DNA from: Paraburkholderia phenazinium
Lineage (GTDB): Bacteria; Pseudomonadota; Gammaproteobacteria; Burkholderiales; Burkholderiaceae
Direction of reading: 5' to 3'
Length of the DNA stretch: 64,000 nt
Assembly: GCF_900100735.1 (NCBI RefSeq)
Contig: NZ_FNCJ01000004.1
Location: forward strand, 2,019 to 66,018
Part shown: piece after piece, positions 35,158-45,839 of the stretch
How positions within the stretch are numbered: the first letter of the stretch is position 1
Layout of the letters: each line of letters begins with the position of its first letter
Translations under genes and position numbers: made by a program
Notes under the pieces: model-generated
Seen by the model: only the letters and a program-made list of their open reading frames with translations
Database searches by the model: none
What the model was told of the DNA's origin: nothing

Positions 35158-35255
35158 GTTCGGCCTATACCCCCCACCGCCCCCCCCGGCAACGCTGAGA
35201 AGCCTCGCGGAATATCGCATGAAGGCGCATGTGTCTTCGAATCTTGTCTTCCGGA

Positions 35256-36368
35256 TTAAAACCGCGTCTCTACGCCCACACGCCCAATGAACTGGCTCGG
35301 GCCACTCGACGTACCATCCGCATCGAGCACCCCGTTAATCAACGCCTGCGCGCCGTCGTTGGTCCGCTGGTAAACGCCCTCTACATAGACGGTCGTGCGC
35401 TTGGACAGGAAGTAATCCAGGACGGTTGTAATTTGATGCGCGTGGTTGTTGTTGAGGAACGCATCGCCCTTCATGTACATATAGTCGGCGCCAATCTGCC
35501 ATTGTGGGTCGAACAGCCAGTTGCCGCCCACTTCGCCTTCGGCGATGGCGCCACCATTCGAGGTGTTGCGTACCGTCGTCACCAGCGCGGTCGTGGTGAT
35601 ATTGTCGAAACGGTAATGCGCGCCGACACCCCAGTTGCGGATGCCCACTTCGGGCGCGCCTGCAGTCAGATATTTGACCTCGGTATACGCTGCGGCCATT
35701 CCGAACGGACCGTTGTCATAGTTCGCGCCAAAGCTCACGGAGTTGCCGCTGCCGAACGACCCCGGCACGCCGCCGAAGCCATACAGTGCGCCGAACTTGA
35801 AGCCGCCCACCGAAGGTGACTGGTACTTGATCGAACTATTGACCGTCGCGCCAGCCATGCGGTCCCAGTCGAACTGCTGGGCGAAAGGGGGATTGCCGGG
35901 AATCGCAATCTTGCTGAACGGGCCGGCGCGGAAGTTGTACAGGCCGCCTACTTCCATCGCCGCGTCGTCATGTCCGAAGAACAGCGAGTCGGTCATGAAG
36001 TCGTACTGGTTACCGAGCGTCACGCTGCCATAGCGGTCGCTCACGAGACCCACATAGGCATTCCGACCGAACAGGCCCTGCCCCGAGATGATCGAACCCG
36101 TGCCAAGCGAGAACTGATCGACAAGGTTGAACACCGCGTGCAATCCACCACCCAGATCTTCAGTGCCTTTAAAACCAAGCAGGTTCGGCACGAAGATGCC
36201 ATCGTCGAATTTCACATTCTTGCTGCCACCCTCGTTGCTCACGTACGACACGCCGGCGTCAAGCAACCCGTAGATGGTCACACTATTGCCCGCTGGCGCG
36301 CCTTCCGCATGAGCCTGAGCGACCGCGAACGCAGAAAGAGCGGCGCACCACAATGCAAGGTACTTCAT
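35256..36368 (-). CDS. Gram-negative porin linked to the vanillate cluster
   Basis: 370 residues. Signal peptide MKYLALWCAALSAFAVAQAH, cut near AHA-EG. Porin hallmarks: SVTIYGLLDAGVSYVS, FKGTEDLGGGLHAVFNL, GRNAYVGLVSDRYGSVTLGN, and a C-terminal GPSQFIGRVGVETRF ending in Phe. ATG 36368 is preceded by AAGGAGAAAC. It follows the MFS gene by 123 bp on the same strand, so the pair may move aromatic acids across the outer and inner membranes. Confidence 0.92.
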   Translation of the reverse strand: MKYLALWCAALSAFAVAQAHAEGAPAGNSVTIYGLLDAGVSYVSNEGGSKNVKFDDGIFVPNLLGFKGTEDLGGGLHAVFNLVDQFSLGTGSIISGQGLFGRNAYVGLVSDRYGSVTLGNQYDFMTDSLFFGHDDAAMEVGGLYNFRAGPFSKIAIPGNPPFAQQFDWDRMAGATVNSSIKYQSPSVGGFKFGALYGFGGVPGSFGSGNSVSFGANYDNGPFGMAAAYTEVKYLTAGAPEVGIRNWGVGAHYRFDNITTTALVTTVRNTSNGGAIAEGEVGGNWLFDPQWQIGADYMYMKGDAFLNNNHAHQITTVLDYFLSKRTTVYVEGVYQRTNDGAQALINGVLDADGTSSGPSQFIGRVGVETRF

Positions 36369-36491
36369 TGACGTTTCTCCTTAACCTGATTGTTAAATAT
36401 AATTGTTTAGTATGCCTACATACATCTTGTAATTGTCTTTCTGACCGCAAGCTCTGCAGCCCGATCTCAGCTCAGTTCGTCTGGGTGGGAA

Positions 36492-37745
36492 TTATTCGGC
36501 AACCGTGGCCACCGCGTCCTTTAGGCGCCGGCGGGGAGCGGTCTCAATCAGCGCCAAAGACACGAATGCGCCGCACACCAGTCCGATCATTGCGAACTGC
36601 AACGTGAACTGGATGCCGTAGTGTTGAGCAATAAAACCCGCTACAGCCGGCGCAATGCCACCGCCGAAGATTTCGCCTGTACCGGAGGTGATGCCAATGG
36701 CCGATGCCACCAGACCTATCGGCGCCGCCTCGGTGGCGATCGGGCCGGTGAGCAGGCCTAGCAAGCCAACGGCGAAAAACGAAAGGATGAACAGTACGAT
36801 GAACAATGCCACCGGACTGGCACCGGTTCGAGCGAATACATACAGGGAGATCGCTGCGCCGACGAAGGCGCTCACGGTGGTCAAGCGACGACCCGCGAAG
36901 TCCGAAATGCCCGCAAGGCCAAACTCTCCGAGGAAACCGCCGAAGCCGATCGCCGAGACGACGAAGCCCATATGCTCGGTGTCGAGGTGCAGATAGTCGA
37001 CGAGATAGTTGGGCACCATTGCGCCGATCACGAAGATGCCGGCCATCGCGCACAGCGTGGCAAGCATCGCGAGCACGACGTTGCGGCTCTTGAACAGCTC
37101 GCTCCAGCGCGGATGGCGCGGTGTTCCGACGGCCACCAGACTCACCAATTCATTGCGCGGATCGTCGCGCAGTAACAGCGTGATCAAAGCCGCCACGATC
37201 AGCCCAGGAATGGCGGACACCGCAAAGACCCAGTGCCATGACGGCACCACGCGCAGCAGTTGCGTGGCGATGATGGGCGCAAGACCCAGTCCCATCAGCG
37301 CAAACATACTCAATTGCAAGCCCTGATTGAAACCGCGGCGCGAAGGATGCGAAGCCTCACCGACCGCCGCGACGCTGGTCGGCGTAAAAGCGCCTTCGGC
37401 CACACCCATCGCCGCGCGAATCAGCAGGAGGTTCAGGAAGCCGCTCGCAAAGCCGGAAAAGCTCGACAGCAACGAAAACATGATCATCGCTGCAATCATG
37501 ATCTTGCGACGCCCGATCTTGTCGGAAAGGCGCCCCATCGCAATGGAACAAACACCCCACGCAATGCTGAGAATGCCGATCAGAGACCCCAACTGCTGAT
37601 AGGACAGCCCGAGGTCTTTCATCATGAGCGGAAACAGCGGAGCGATGATCCAGCGGTCGAGTCCGACCAGTCCAAATCCGATGGCGAGCAGGACAAGTGT
37701 CTTGCGTTCGTACCTGCTGTCGTGCTGAGTAAGGTGTGGCTTCAC
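36492..37745 (-). CDS. MFS transporter, probable aromatic acid (vanillate) permease
   Basis: 417 residues from GTG 37745, which has GGAGA seven bases upstream and removes a polar extension present in the longest frame (to 37844). Twelve membrane segments, with LDRWIIAPLFPLMMKDLGLS at the first, and motif A as GRLSDKIGRRKIM, in the aromatic acid:H+ symporter-like class. It is divergent from the VanR-like gene, which points to vanillate or a related methoxy-aromatic acid as substrate. The substrate is inferred from position. Confidence 0.85.
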   Translation of the reverse strand: MKPHLTQHDSRYERKTLVLLAIGFGLVGLDRWIIAPLFPLMMKDLGLSYQQLGSLIGILSIAWGVCSIAMGRLSDKIGRRKIMIAAMIMFSLLSSFSGFASGFLNLLLIRAAMGVAEGAFTPTSVAAVGEASHPSRRGFNQGLQLSMFALMGLGLAPIIATQLLRVVPSWHWVFAVSAIPGLIVAALITLLLRDDPRNELVSLVAVGTPRHPRWSELFKSRNVVLAMLATLCAMAGIFVIGAMVPNYLVDYLHLDTEHMGFVVSAIGFGGFLGEFGLAGISDFAGRRLTTVSAFVGAAISLYVFARTGASPVALFIVLFILSFFAVGLLGLLTGPIATEAAPIGLVASAIGITSGTGEIFGGGIAPAVAGFIAQHYGIQFTLQFAMIGLVCGAFVSLALIETAPRRRLKDAVATVAE

Positions 37746-38017
37746 GTACCGGTCTCCGTATGTTCGTATATAGAACATTTCTTCGTTTATCGAACTTTCT
37801 AGATGGCGATCGTAGAAACATCCTTGGTGCGTGTCAATCCACAAAACCCCATGTTGTACACAACATCCACGTAGAAATACTCAATTCACTAGAGTTAACC
37901 CGCAATTTCGCCGGAAAATGTTGAGCTATAAGTTTGTCTGTATACAATCTGTATTCATGAAACGGCCATCCGGCCTCCGGTGATGGATCCACTAGCGCAA
38001 CCTCAAAGAACTGCACC
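37746..38017. promoter_or_regulatory. Divergent promoter region with VanR-like operators
   Basis: ATGTTGT-AC-ACAACAT at 37851-37866 is a perfect inverted repeat with 7-bp arms. A related TTGT-N6-ACAA lies at 37934-37947. Both sit between the MFS start and the GntR start, as expected for a regulator controlling both directions. Confidence 0.6.
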
Positions 38018-38788
38018 ATGTCCGAAAATGAAGATCTGGCAGTCGACGGCAAATCCGCCTCCCCGGCCTCCCAAACGGTGCGGGCCCTGCTCGGATTGCG
38101 CGAACTGATCCTCGGCGGCGAGTTGAGCGCGGGTGAGCGGATTTCCGAGTTGTGGGTCGTCGAGAGGCTTGGCGTGTCGCGCACGCCAGTGCGCGCCGGC
38201 TTGATCCGCTTGCAGGAAGAGGGTCTGCTCGAGCCGATTCCGTCGGGCGGCTTCGCGGTCCGATCGTTCAGCGAAACCGAGATTCGCGACTCGATCGAAA
38301 TGCGTGGCACGCTCGAAGGACTGGCGGCACGGCTCGCGGCTGAGCGTGGCATCACGCATTCGATGTTTCGCAACCTGCACGACTGCATCGACGAAATCGA
38401 TCACTTGCTAGTTGGTGAGCTGACGGAGGAAAGTTTCTCCGGCTATGTCGATGCCAATGCCCGTTTCCACCGGCTGCTCGCGGCCGCAGCCGACAGCAGC
38501 GTCGTGGAGCGGCAGATCGAAAAAGTCGCCACGTTGCCCTTTGCATCTGCCAACGCATTTGCCGTCGTGCAGTCGCTCGACCCGCGCGCGAGAGAGACGC
38601 TGGTGGTGGCGCAGGCACAGCATCGTGCGGTGCTGGAAGCCATCGAAAATCGCGAAGGCACGCGTGCCGAAGCGCTGATGCGCGAGCACTCGAAGATCGC
38701 GCATCAGAACCTGAAACGCGTACTGGAAAACCAGCGGGCGATGACGAAGCTGATCGGCGGCAACCTGATCCGCCGTAACGTCCGCTAA
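38018..38788 (+). CDS. vanR: GntR-family (FCD) regulator, VanR-like
   Basis: 256 residues. Winged helix: LRELILGGELSAGERISELW, then VVERLGVSRTPVRAGLIRLQ and LEPIPSGGFAVRSFS. The FCD effector domain has IEMRGTLEGLAARLAAERG, NARFHRLLAAAADSS and QHRAVLEAIENREGTRAEAL with the His residues of the metal/ligand site. VanR proteins repress vanAB and respond to vanillate. It lies 91 bp upstream of vanA on the same strand and is divergent from the MFS-porin pair. Confidence 0.85.
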   Translation: MSENEDLAVDGKSASPASQTVRALLGLRELILGGELSAGERISELWVVERLGVSRTPVRAGLIRLQEEGLLEPIPSGGFAVRSFSETEIRDSIEMRGTLEGLAARLAAERGITHSMFRNLHDCIDEIDHLLVGELTEESFSGYVDANARFHRLLAAAADSSVVERQIEKVATLPFASANAFAVVQSLDPRARETLVVAQAQHRAVLEAIENREGTRAEALMREHSKIAHQNLKRVLENQRAMTKLIGGNLIRRNVR

Positions 38789-38879
38789 GTCTTGCTGGGT
38801 GGCGGCGTCTGCCGGACGGTATGCCGGTGCGTCACTACCCCCTATCTAAAGGCGTGCCGACACGCCATGGAGGAGATCG

Positions 38880-39923
38880 ATGTTTTTGAAGAATGCCTGG
38901 TACGTTGCCTGTACCCCGGATGAGATCGCGGACAAACCGCTCGGCAGGCAGATCTGCGGTGAACGCATAGTGTTCTATCGCGCCGGCGACGGCACCGTTG
39001 CGGCACTGGAAGACTTCTGCCCGCATCGCGGCGCACCGCTCTCGCTCGGCACTGTGCGCGACGGCCATCTGGTCTGCGGCTACCACGGTCTGACGATGGG
39101 CGCGAACGGCAAATGTGTCAGCATGCCATGTCAGCGCGTCGGGGGCATCCCGGCAATCCGCAGCTTTCCGGTGGTCGAGCGTTATGGCTTTATCTGGGTA
39201 TGGGCGGGCGAAAAGGAAAAGGCAGATCCTGCCGCAATTCACCACCTCGAATGGGCGGACAATCCCGCCTGGGCCTACGGTGGCGGCCTGTATCACATTC
39301 AGTGCGACTACCGCCTGATGATCGACAACCTGATGGACCTCACGCACGAAACCTACGTGCACGCCAGCAGCATCGGCCAGCCGGAGATCGAGGAGGCACC
39401 CCCGGTGACGAAAGTCGACGGCGACACGGTTACCACAAGCCGCTTCATGGAAAACATCATGCCGCCGCCGTTCTGGGCCGCAGCACTGCGCGGCAATGGT
39501 CTGGCGGACAACGTCCTGTGCGACCGCTGGCAAATCTGCCACTTCACGCCGCCCAGCCACGTGATGATCGAGGTGGGTGTCGCGCATGCCGGCAAGGGTG
39601 GCTATCACGCCGAACCCGAGCATAAGGCAGCAAGTATCGTGGTGGACTTCATCACGCCGGAAACCGAAACATCGATCTGGTATTTCTGGGGCATGGCGCG
39701 CAATTTCGCAGCGGACGACCAGACGTTGACCGACACGATCCGCGAGGGCCAAGGGCGAATCTTCTCAGAGGATCTTGGCATGCTCGAAGCGCAGCAGCGC
39801 AACCTGCTCACCTGGCCGGAGCGGCCGATCCTCAAACTCAATATCGATGCCGGCGGCGTGCAATCGCGCCGTGTGCTCGACCGGCTCATCCAGCAGCAAC
39901 ACGAACTGACCGTGGCGAATTAA
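38880..39923 (+). CDS. vanA: Vanillate O-demethylase oxygenase subunit (Rieske)
   Basis: 347 residues. Rieske [2Fe-2S] ligands are Cys47-X-His49 (FCPHRGAP) and Cys66-X2-His69 (VCGYHG). The mononuclear iron region is MIDNLMDLTHETYVHASSIG, with the two His. It matches VanA, which converts vanillate to protocatechuate and formaldehyde with electrons from VanB. ATG 38880 has GGAGATCG just upstream. vanB follows at 43 bp. Confidence 0.93.
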   Translation: MFLKNAWYVACTPDEIADKPLGRQICGERIVFYRAGDGTVAALEDFCPHRGAPLSLGTVRDGHLVCGYHGLTMGANGKCVSMPCQRVGGIPAIRSFPVVERYGFIWVWAGEKEKADPAAIHHLEWADNPAWAYGGGLYHIQCDYRLMIDNLMDLTHETYVHASSIGQPEIEEAPPVTKVDGDTVTTSRFMENIMPPPFWAAALRGNGLADNVLCDRWQICHFTPPSHVMIEVGVAHAGKGGYHAEPEHKAASIVVDFITPETETSIWYFWGMARNFAADDQTLTDTIREGQGRIFSEDLGMLEAQQRNLLTWPERPILKLNIDAGGVQSRRVLDRLIQQQHELTVAN

Positions 39924-39966
39924 GCCGCTGACTCGATGCCGAGCATCCGGTGTCCCGGATGCAGGC

Positions 39967-40941
39967 ATGCCGCCCGCCTTGTCAATGAACGCATCCATGA
40001 AAGCCCTCATTACCCGCAAGCTCCCCGTTGCCACCGATATCTGCATGTTCGAACTGGCGTTGCCTGACGGCGGCGCGCTACCGCCCTTTTCGGCGGGCGC
40101 GCATATCGACGTGCACGTCGACGGTCATGTGAGGCAATATTCGCTGTGCAACAGCCCATCTGAAACGAACCTGTACCGTATCGGCGTGTTGCGCGATCCG
40201 CAATCGCGCGGCGGCTCGATCGCCATGCATGAACTTGCTTGTGGTTCGACGCTAGAGATAAGTACACCGAAGAATCACTTTCCGCTCGTGGAAGGTGCGA
40301 CGCATTCCATCTTGCTGGCGGGCGGTATCGGCATTACCCCCATCCTGTGCATGGCGGAACAGTTGATCCACAAGGGCCAATCGTTCGAACTCCATTACTG
40401 CACGCGCGAACTTGAGCGCGCAGCCTTCCGCGAACGCTTCGCCGCGGCGGATCTCGAGACGCGCACACGGCTCTATTTCGACACGGCTGCACCCAGCGAC
40501 CGGATCAACCTGCCAAGCGTCCTCGGGCGGCCTGCAACAAGCACTCATGTCTACGTATGCGGTCCGGCAGGCTTCATTGAGGCCGTACTGGCGACGGCTT
40601 CGAAAGCAGGTTGGCCCGCCGCCAACGTCCACCGCGAATACTTCGGAGCCACGCCTCAGGCGGCGGGCGCGGACGGTGCGTTCCAGGTCAAACTAGCCGG
40701 TTCGGGAAATGTGGTCGATGTGCCACCCGGCGTCACGGTCATCGAAGCACTGCGCAAGTGTGGGGTTGAGGTTCCGGTCTCATGCGAGCAAGGTGTGTGC
40801 GGCACCTGTCTGACGCGCGTGCTGTCAGGTGAGCCGGACCATCGCGACCTGTACCTGAGCGACGAGGAGCGCGCCGCCAACGACCAGTTCCTGCCTTGCT
40901 GTTCGCGCGCCATTACGCCACTGCTGGTGCTGGACCTTTGA
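39967..40941 (+). CDS. vanB: Vanillate O-demethylase reductase subunit
   Basis: 324 residues; ATG 39985 or 39997 are possible later starts. N-terminal FAD/FMN-binding barrel with HVRQYSLCNSPSETNLYRIG (RxYS motif), NAD-binding domain with ILLAGGIGITPILCMAEQ and HVYVCGPAGF, and a C-terminal plant-type [2Fe-2S] ferredoxin with CEQGVCGTCL and a fourth Cys near the end (FLPCCSR). This order is typical of VanB/phthalate dioxygenase reductases. It passes electrons from NADH to VanA. Confidence 0.93.
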   Translation: MPPALSMNASMKALITRKLPVATDICMFELALPDGGALPPFSAGAHIDVHVDGHVRQYSLCNSPSETNLYRIGVLRDPQSRGGSIAMHELACGSTLEISTPKNHFPLVEGATHSILLAGGIGITPILCMAEQLIHKGQSFELHYCTRELERAAFRERFAAADLETRTRLYFDTAAPSDRINLPSVLGRPATSTHVYVCGPAGFIEAVLATASKAGWPAANVHREYFGATPQAAGADGAFQVKLAGSGNVVDVPPGVTVIEALRKCGVEVPVSCEQGVCGTCLTRVLSGEPDHRDLYLSDEERAANDQFLPCCSRAITPLLVLDL

Positions 40942-40981
40942 GCTAGCGTCTCACGGCGAAATAACAGCGGAGACAAAAACG

Positions 40982-41014
40982 AAAAACCCGCACCGCCTTG
41001 CGGCGTGCGGGTTT
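40982..41014. terminator. Terminator after vanB, usable in both directions
   Basis: AAAACCCGCAC...GTGCGGGTTTT stem with a GC-rich apex around CGCCTTGCGG. The T-tract on the plus strand and the A-tract at the left support bidirectional use between vanB and the tRNA-Pro gene. Confidence 0.75.
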
Positions 41015-41016
41015 TG

Positions 41017-41098
<82 letters not shown>

Positions 41099-41191
41099 AA
41101 CAGCTAAAAATTATAACAGACACTTCAATCGATTAGAACCGCCAGTCACCAACAAAACAGGGGAATGCGGTTCAAGCGCGGAAGACTGCTG

Positions 41192-41602
41192 CTACGACCG
41201 GCTCAACAGATCGATCACGTGCAGCAGTTCCTTGCGCAACTGATCGACATCCACCGTCGCAGTGGTGGGAGACGGCGCTTCGACCACCTCCCCCTCCTCC
41301 TGCAGATCATCCGCAGGACCACCCTGCACCGCACCATGCGAGTCGAGCCGGTTGCGCGCACCGTTGATCGTGAAGCCCTGCTCATAGAGCAGCTCGCGAA
41401 TCCGCCGGATCAACAGCACCTCATGATGCTGGTAATAACGCCGATTGCCGCGCCGCTTCACCGGCCTCAACTGCGTGAACTCCTGCTCCCAATACCGCAA
41501 CACATGCGGCTTCACACCGCACAGTTCGCTCACTTCACCAATGGTGAAGTAGCGCTTCGCCGGAATCGGAGGCAAGACGACTTTTTCGATCGTCGCTGTC
41601 AT
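41192..41602 (-). CDS. MerR-family regulator next to ihfA
   Basis: 136 residues. MerR helix-turn-helix at residues 17-85: [20 protein letters not shown], then [20 protein letters not shown] and [17 protein letters not shown]. No cysteine-based metal site. The C-terminal 40 residues are acidic and Pro/Thr-rich, ending in a Leu-rich segment. The order pheT-ihfA-merR is conserved in beta-proteobacteria; 46 bp from ihfA, so likely cotranscribed. Regulated genes unknown. Confidence 0.9.
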   Translation of the reverse strand: MTATIEKVVLPPIPAKRYFTIGEVSELCGVKPHVLRYWEQEFTQLRPVKRRGNRRYYQHHEVLLIRRIRELLYEQGFTINGARNRLDSHGAVQGGPADDLQEEGEVVEAPSPTTATVDVDQLRKELLHVIDLLSRS

Positions 41603-41648
41603 CGTCAGTTAGCCGTCGTGGTGGGTTGCGCAGGAACGCGCCAGTCGA

Positions 41649-42059
41649 TCAGCGCGCGAAGCTTGCCTCAGCGCCTGTTTCAACCAGCGCTTTCAGCTTT
41701 TGACTTGCATGGAACGTCACGACGCGGCGAGCCGCAATCGGAATCGCCTCGCCGGTCTTCGGATTGCGGCCGGGACGCTGGGGCTTGTCGCGCAACTGAA
41801 AGTTGCCGAAGCCCGACAGCTTTACGCTGTCTCCGCTCTCCAGCGCATCACGAATCACCTCGAAGAACGCCTCGACCATGTCCTTCGCTTCCCGCTTGTT
41901 GAGCCCGACATTGTCGAACAGCAACTCGGCAAGCTCAGCCTTGGTCAGCGTGGGCGTTTCCGCCGAAGTGTTAGCGGGTGATGTCGGAATATCGCGAATC
42001 ATGGCGCTACGTTGCGCCGTAAGAAGGGCTTCGAAATCACTCGAGTTCATTTCATTCAT
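41649..42059 (-). CDS. ihfA: Integration host factor alpha subunit with N-terminal extension
   Basis: 136 residues from ATG 42059; starts at 42080, 42050 and 42002 are possible. The core begins [23 protein letters not shown]-bending arm [20 protein letters not shown] with the intercalating Pro, then [20 protein letters not shown]. The roughly 40-residue polar extension before the core is a known feature of Burkholderia IhfA. It forms the IHF heterodimer with IhfB and acts in nucleoid structure, recombination and regulation. Confidence 0.93.
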   Translation of the reverse strand: MNEMNSSDFEALLTAQRSAMIRDIPTSPANTSAETPTLTKAELAELLFDNVGLNKREAKDMVEAFFEVIRDALESGDSVKLSGFGNFQLRDKPQRPGRNPKTGEAIPIAARRVVTFHASQKLKALVETGAEASFAR

Positions 42060-42128
42060 ATCTATCAAATGGCGCGCCAACCAGAAACCGGAGAATGCGA
42101 AAACTGCCGCTTAAAGAGTATCCGCGGG

Positions 42129-44579
42129 TTATCCGCGCAACCGTGCGCCATATACTCGAGCCAGACGATCCACCAGGGTTTGAATGGCCAGATCGACCGT
42201 CTCGTCCTGAAGGGTTCCGCCAGTATCTTGCAAGGTCACACGGAACGCAAGGCTTTTCTCGTGAGCTGCCAACCCACCGGAAGTATTTGATTTTGGACGG
42301 AATTCGTCGAAAAGCGCAACCCTTCTGACGGTCTTGCAGGCGTCCTCGGAAAGCGCCTTTTGCATCTCGTCCAGCAGTGCCTGGACCTCGACTTTTTGAT
42401 CGACGACCACCGCGATATCACGACGCGCCGGCGGAAACTTCGATACTTCCGACGGAACCGGCAATGCTCGCTGAATTAATGCTTCCGCTTCGATTTCAAA
42501 CAGAATCGGCGCATGCGGCAAATCATATTTTTGCATCCAGCGCGGATGCAATTCGCCAATCCAACCCACTGCTCGGCCATTCAATTCAATGCGCGCACTG
42601 CGTCCCGGATGCAGCGCCGGATGGTCCGCTTTCACGAAGCTCGCCACTGCCGGCGCAAGCAACGCTTCCAGATCGCCCTTGACGTCGAAGTAGTCGACGA
42701 GACGCGTTGCGGCGCCCCATTGTTCTTCCTGTGCCGAACCGTACGCGAGCGCGCCGAACATCTTCGGCTGCGCGAAGCCTTCGACCTGCAGTTCACCGGC
42801 CTTGATCGCGGCATCCTGCAAGAACACACGGCCCACCTCGAATACGCGCACGCGGTCCGCCGCGCGACGGCTCAGGTTCGTGCGCAGCACTTCGATCAGG
42901 CTGCCGAACAGCGTCGTGCGCATGACCGAAAGCTGGCTCGCGATCGGGTTCAAAAGGCGCACCGGCTTGTCGTTGCCGGCGAAATCCTGTTCCCATTGTG
43001 CGTCGACGAAGCTGAAGTTCACCGTCTCGGCATAGTCGCGCGCGGCAAGCGCATGACGGATGTCGTGGATGGTGCGCTGCGTTTCGTTGGTCGCACGCAT
43101 TTCGCTCTTCGCGACCGGCGGGCGCGCCGGGATTTTTTCGAAGCCGTAGATACGCGCGACTTCTTCGATCAGGTCTTCTTCGATTTCGATGTCGAAGCGG
43201 TACGACGGCGGCGTCACGGAGAACACCGCTTCGTTGTCACCTTCGCCTTCGCGTTCGAACGTGAGACCGAGGCGCGTGAAAATCTGCGCGATCTCTTCCG
43301 CGCCGATCGTAATGCCGATGATGCGGTTGGCACGCGCCACCCGCATCTTGACCGGCGCACGCTGCGGCACGTTGACGATCTGGTCGTCCACCGGACCAGC
43401 CTCGCCACCGCAGATATCGAGGATCAGCTGCGTGATGCGCTCGATATGCTCGACGGTCGTCGCATAGTCGACGCCGCGCTCGAAACGATGGCCCGCATCG
43501 GTCGAGAAGTTGTACTTGCGCGAGCGGCCACGAATGCTATCCGGCCACCAGAATGCGGCTTCCAGATAGATGTTGGTCGTATCCAGCGTCACGGCCGTGC
43601 TATCGCCGCCCATGATGCCCGCGAGACTTTCGATGTGCTGGTCGTCTGCGATCACACCAACGGTTTCGTCGAGTTCGACCGTGTTGCCGTTCAGCAGCTT
43701 GAGCGTCTCGCCCTTGCGGCCCCAGCGCACATCCATGCTGCCGTGGATCTTGTCCAGATCGAACACGTGCGACGGACGGCCCAGTTCGAGCATCACGTAG
43801 TTGGAGATGTCGACCAGAGCGGAAATGCTGCGCTGGCCCGAGCGCTCAAGACGCTCAACCATCCACTGCGGCGACTTCGCGCGCGCATTCACGCCGCGGA
43901 TCACACGGCCCGAGAAACGGCCGCACAGGTCCGGCGCGGAGATCTTGACCGGCAACGTTTCGTTCAACTTGACAGTGGCCGGCTTGATCTCGAGCGCGCG
44001 CAGCGGTGCACCGGTAATGGCCGAGGTTTCGCGCGCCACACCGAACACCGACAGGCAGTCCGCCTTGTTCGGCGTCAGCTTGATTTCGAAGACGGTGTCG
44101 TCGAGGTTGAGCGTCTCGCGGATGTCCTGGCCAATCGGCGTATCTTCCGGCAGGATCATCAGGCCGCTATGATCTTCCGAGAGCTTCAGTTCGCGGGCCG
44201 AGCACAGCATGCCCTGGCTTTCCACGCCGCGCAGCTTCGAGAGCTTGATCGCAAACGGCGCACCACCCTCTTCGGCCGGCGGCAGTTCCGCACCGACCAG
44301 CGCGACCGGCACCTTGATGCCCGGCGCCACGTTCGGCGCACCGCACACGATGTTTAGCGTCGCGCCCGTGCCGGCGTCGACCTGACAGACGTTGAGCTTG
44401 TCCGCGTCCGGGTGCTTGACGACCTCGAGAACCCGGCCGACCACGATCTTCTTGGTCGCCGGCGCGGCGGGCCGCAGGCCTTCGACTTCGAGGCCGGCCA
44501 TCGTCAGCGCGTGCGACAGCTCGTCCGTCGTCATCTGCGGGTCGACAAAGCTTCTTAGCCAGGATTCCGGGAATTGCAT
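42129..44579 (-). CDS. pheT: Phenylalanine-tRNA ligase beta subunit
   Basis: 816 residues, normal for bacterial PheT. N-terminal EMAP-like tRNA-binding domain ([20 protein letters not shown], then [20 protein letters not shown]), B3/B4 editing region, B5 domain, and C-terminal ferredoxin-like anticodon-binding domain ([20 protein letters not shown]). It pairs with PheS to charge tRNA-Phe. It lies 185 bp after pheS and 69 bp before ihfA. Confidence 0.97.
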   Translation of the reverse strand: MQFPESWLRSFVDPQMTTDELSHALTMAGLEVEGLRPAAPATKKIVVGRVLEVVKHPDADKLNVCQVDAGTGATLNIVCGAPNVAPGIKVPVALVGAELPPAEEGGAPFAIKLSKLRGVESQGMLCSARELKLSEDHSGLMILPEDTPIGQDIRETLNLDDTVFEIKLTPNKADCLSVFGVARETSAITGAPLRALEIKPATVKLNETLPVKISAPDLCGRFSGRVIRGVNARAKSPQWMVERLERSGQRSISALVDISNYVMLELGRPSHVFDLDKIHGSMDVRWGRKGETLKLLNGNTVELDETVGVIADDQHIESLAGIMGGDSTAVTLDTTNIYLEAAFWWPDSIRGRSRKYNFSTDAGHRFERGVDYATTVEHIERITQLILDICGGEAGPVDDQIVNVPQRAPVKMRVARANRIIGITIGAEEIAQIFTRLGLTFEREGEGDNEAVFSVTPPSYRFDIEIEEDLIEEVARIYGFEKIPARPPVAKSEMRATNETQRTIHDIRHALAARDYAETVNFSFVDAQWEQDFAGNDKPVRLLNPIASQLSVMRTTLFGSLIEVLRTNLSRRAADRVRVFEVGRVFLQDAAIKAGELQVEGFAQPKMFGALAYGSAQEEQWGAATRLVDYFDVKGDLEALLAPAVASFVKADHPALHPGRSARIELNGRAVGWIGELHPRWMQKYDLPHAPILFEIEAEALIQRALPVPSEVSKFPPARRDIAVVVDQKVEVQALLDEMQKALSEDACKTVRRVALFDEFRPKSNTSGGLAAHEKSLAFRVTLQDTGGTLQDETVDLAIQTLVDRLARVYGARLRG

Positions 44580-44764
44580 GGTTCTGTGTACGTTCTGATC
44601 AGGTTAGTCCACGTCCGGCCGGGACCTCTTCTGCTACCCCTTGGGTAACCAGGCGCCCTGCCGGTGGCACTGCTTGCGGCGCGTATCTGCCTGCCTCTAC
44701 ATCTGGCAGCGTGCGCGGCCGCCCTCGTTGCGCGTTGTTGCTAGCTCAGTTGCGGCTTGCCGCG

Positions 44765-45778
44765 TCAGGCGAATTGCCGCAGGAAACGCAGGTCGTTTTC
44801 AAAGAAAAGACGCAGGTCCTGCACGCCGTAGCGCAGCATCGCCAACCGCTCGAGGCCGCTGCCGAAGGCGAAACCGATGTAGCGCTCCGGGTCGAGGCCC
44901 ATATTGCGGATCACCGTGGGGTGAACCTGGCCGGACCCCGAGATTTCGAGCCACTTGCCGGCGTTCTTGCCCGTTTCGAACAGCATGTCGATTTCGGCCG
45001 ACGGTTCGGTGAACGGAAAGTACGACGGACGGAAGCGCACGAGAATGTCATCGCGCTCGAAGAATTTTTTGAGGAAGTCGGTATAAACGCCCTTCAGGTC
45101 GGCGAAGCTGATGTTCTCGTCGATCCACAGGCCTTCGACCTGATTGAACATCGGCGAGTGAGTCGCGTCGCTATCCACACGGTAGGTGCGGCCGGGCACG
45201 ATCACCTTGATCGGCGGCGTGTTGGTGCGCGCATAGCGCACCTGCATCGGGCTCGTATGCGTGCGCAGCAGCAACTGGCGGCCGTCGGCGTCCTTGCCGT
45301 CTACATAGAAGGTGTCTTGCATCGAACGCGCCGGATGGTTTTCCGGGCTGTTCAACGCAGTGAAGTTGTACCAGTCGGTTTCGATTTCGGGGCCGTCGGC
45401 CACGTCGAATCCGATCGTACGGAAAATCTGTTCGACGCGTTCCCACGTGCGCATGACCGGATGCAGGCTGCCTGCACCCAGGCCGCGGCCGGGCAACGTG
45501 ACGTCAATGGCTTCAGCGGCGAGGCGCTGGTTCAAGAGCGCGTCGGCAAGCGCCTGGCGGCGGGCCGTCAGGGCGGCTTCCACCTGCTGCTTGGCGACGT
45601 TGATCCGCGCGCCTTCGGTCTTGCGCGTCTCGGGATCGAGTTTGCCAAGGCCCTTCAATAGCTCGGTCAGCGCACCCGATTTGCCGAGAAAGCGGGCTTT
45701 CTCGTTCTCGAGGGTGGTGACGTCGGAGGCTTCTGCGAAGGCTTTTTGCGCGTCAGCGACAATCTGGTCCAGATCCAT
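44765..45778 (-). CDS. pheS: Phenylalanine-tRNA ligase alpha subunit
   Basis: 337 residues from ATG 45778 (starts [14 protein letters not shown]); the longer frame to 45835 crosses the upstream terminator and is rejected. Class II synthetase motifs: [34 protein letters not shown], and the C-terminal [20 protein letters not shown]. Catalytic subunit of the alpha2-beta2 enzyme. Confidence 0.97.
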   Translation of the reverse strand: MDLDQIVADAQKAFAEASDVTTLENEKARFLGKSGALTELLKGLGKLDPETRKTEGARINVAKQQVEAALTARRQALADALLNQRLAAEAIDVTLPGRGLGAGSLHPVMRTWERVEQIFRTIGFDVADGPEIETDWYNFTALNSPENHPARSMQDTFYVDGKDADGRQLLLRTHTSPMQVRYARTNTPPIKVIVPGRTYRVDSDATHSPMFNQVEGLWIDENISFADLKGVYTDFLKKFFERDDILVRFRPSYFPFTEPSAEIDMLFETGKNAGKWLEISGSGQVHPTVIRNMGLDPERYIGFAFGSGLERLAMLRYGVQDLRLFFENDLRFLRQFA

Positions 45779-45839
45779 TGATCCCATCATTTCAACGTCA
45801 GTGTTCAATCGATGCAAAACTGGCTCGACCAACAAAAAA

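Larger units (their letters stand above)
34172..35255. other. 1.1-kb region with no conventional gene but three plus-strand terminators
   Basis: Holds, in order, two GTTGAC-type direct repeats, a structured segment ending in terminator 1 (34508-34536), a possible 65-codon gene ending at 34785, terminator 2 (34920-34945), a 21-codon frame and terminator 3 (35131-35157). All three terminators have U-tracts on the plus strand only. The layout suggests two or three short plus-strand transcripts. Confidence 0.6.
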
